Source: Dehalococcoidia bacterium (lineage in GTDB: Bacteria > Chloroflexota > Dehalococcoidia > GIF9 > UBA5629). From it: DNA of 5,100 bases. Below, piece by piece: positions 4,435 through 5,100 of this stretch. The DNA lies in NCBI GenBank assembly GCA_014384515.1, contig JACNFS010000161.1, positions 1 to 5,100 on the forward strand, in the 5' to 3' direction. The notes under the pieces were generated by a model. The model was not told where the DNA came from and made no database searches. It saw nothing but the letters and a program-made list of their open reading frames with translations. Within the stretch, counting starts at the first letter, position 1, and the number at the start of each line of letters is the position of its first letter. A program made the translations under genes and the position numbers.

Positions 4435-5100
4435 ATGCCGTCCAGACACGAACGTATCGCTCAACAGAGATGGGAGAAGCTTGACCGCATCCGGGCGCTC
4501 GGTATCGACCCCTACCCGGCACGCTACCACCGCAGCCACACCACGCGAGAAGCTGTCTCTCTACTCGAACAGCAGGAGGCTGGCCGGACTCAGCAGGATG
4601 ACGTCAACATTGCCGGTCGCATCATGGCCAGGCGGAAGATGGGCAAGAGCGCCTTCTTCGATGTCCATGACGGTTCCGGTAAGATACAGCTCCTCTTCAA
4701 TAACATCAACCAGTTCAACGAGAAAGACCTGGCACTATTCAATGACCTGGATACCGGCGACATCCTGGGAGTCAGGGGCAAACTGCTCCGCACCCGCACC
4801 GGCGAGCCGACCATTGACGTCAAGGAGTTCACCCTGCTTACCAAGTCGCTCCAACCCCTGCCGGAGAAATGGCACGGCCTTACCGACGTCGAGACCCGGT
4901 ACCGCCAGCGCTACCTGGACCTCATTTCCAACCCGCGTGTAAGGGAGACCTTTCATGTCCGCAGCCGGATTATTGCCGCTGTGCGAAGTTACCTGGACGG
5001 GCACGGTTTCCTTGAAGCCGAGACACCGATACTGCTGCCGTCAGCGGGAGGTGCCCTTGCACAGCCGTTCATAACGCACCACAACACTCTGGACCGGGAT
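4435..5100 (+). CDS. lysS: Lysyl-tRNA synthetase, class II (3'-partial)
   Basis: The frame from ATG 4435 runs open to the right edge (222 visible residues of a protein usually near 500). It would charge tRNA-Lys with lysine using ATP in the cytoplasm. The N-terminal stretch (ERIAQQRWEKLDRIRALGIDPYP) is typical of bacterial LysS. The OB-fold anticodon-binding domain spans about 57-138 (VNIAGRIMARRKMGKSAFFDVHDGSGKIQ). The signature LTDVETRYRQRYLDLI lies at 149-164, class II motif 1 around 176-202 (RSRIIAAVRSYLDGHGFLEAETPIL), and GGALAQPFITHHNTLDRD at 205-222. In that last motif most LysS I recall read ARPF; Q210 here is a small deviation. The start is firm: an in-frame TAA lies at 4429-4431, and GAGGG (4424-4428) sits six bases upstream. 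The rest of the catalytic core, with motifs 2 and 3, lies beyond the window. A probable own promoter lies at 4352-4380, and there is no functional link to the signalling genes. Confidence 0.96.
   Translation, partial: MPSRHERIAQQRWEKLDRIRALGIDPYPARYHRSHTTREAVSLLEQQEAGRTQQDDVNIAGRIMARRKMGKSAFFDVHDGSGKIQLLFNNINQFNEKDLALFNDLDTGDILGVRGKLLRTRTGEPTIDVKEFTLLTKSLQPLPEKWHGLTDVETRYRQRYLDLISNPRVRETFHVRSRIIAAVRSYLDGHGFLEAETPILLPSAGGALAQPFITHHNTLDRD

Noticed and set aside
4481..4942. Plus-strand open frame of 153 codons rich in Ser, Thr and Arg
   Set aside because: It is the +1 shadow of lysS, whose own frame gives an unmistakable lysyl-tRNA synthetase from 4435 to the right edge.

Overview
The window reads as bacterial signal-transduction DNA next to a housekeeping gene, with all four genes on the plus strand. 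From left to right they are: (1) the 3' part of a large multi-PAS hybrid histidine kinase (1-2586, running off the left edge); (2) a 333-base gap (2587-2919) with a perfect 14-bp hairpin, a 17-bp direct repeat, phased direct repeats, a near-consensus sigma-70-type promoter and a leader inverted repeat; (3) a receiver-domain protein whose phospho-acceptor Asp is replaced by Gly (2923-3591); (4) a small regulator with an excisionase/MerR-like DNA-binding domain at the N terminus and an intact receiver at the C terminus (3669-4226); (5) a 208-base gap; and (6) the 5' part of lysS, class II lysyl-tRNA synthetase (4435-5100, running off the right edge).

Organism. Base composition is intermediate (parts of the kinase about 43-56% GC by hand count, lysS visibly GC-richer), Shine-Dalgarno sequences are strong (AAGGAGGT before gene 2), and promoter elements look like sigma-70 types. 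Multi-PAS soluble hybrid kinases with stand-alone receivers and HTH-receiver fusions suggest an environmental anaerobe, perhaps Chloroflexota (Dehalococcoidia-like) or a deltaproteobacterial lineage. This is an impression from protein style, not a demonstrated assignment.

How the genes may work together. The kinase has at least four PAS-type sensor domains, one with a Cys cluster, then a HisKA/HATPase core and its own C-terminal receiver. No transmembrane segment is visible, so sensing is probably cytoplasmic, though the N terminus is missing. Gene 2 has its own promoter and is followed after 77 bases by gene 3, which has no convincing promoter, so genes 2 and 3 probably form a two-gene operon. 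Gene 3 is the only clear DNA-binding output. Gene 2 probably cannot take phosphate in the normal way. A working hypothesis is that kinase phosphate reaches the gene 3 receiver while gene 2 acts as a phosphorylation-independent partner, decoy or scaffold; nothing in the sequence proves partner choice. lysS is probably an unrelated neighbour with its own start signals.

No CRISPR array, tRNA, rRNA, transposase or integrase was seen. The most unusual points are the Asp-to-Gly receiver, the HTH-first receiver fusion, the Cys-bearing PAS domain, the exact 127-codon PAS duplication with contrasting base composition, and the layered regulatory region at 2800-2918.
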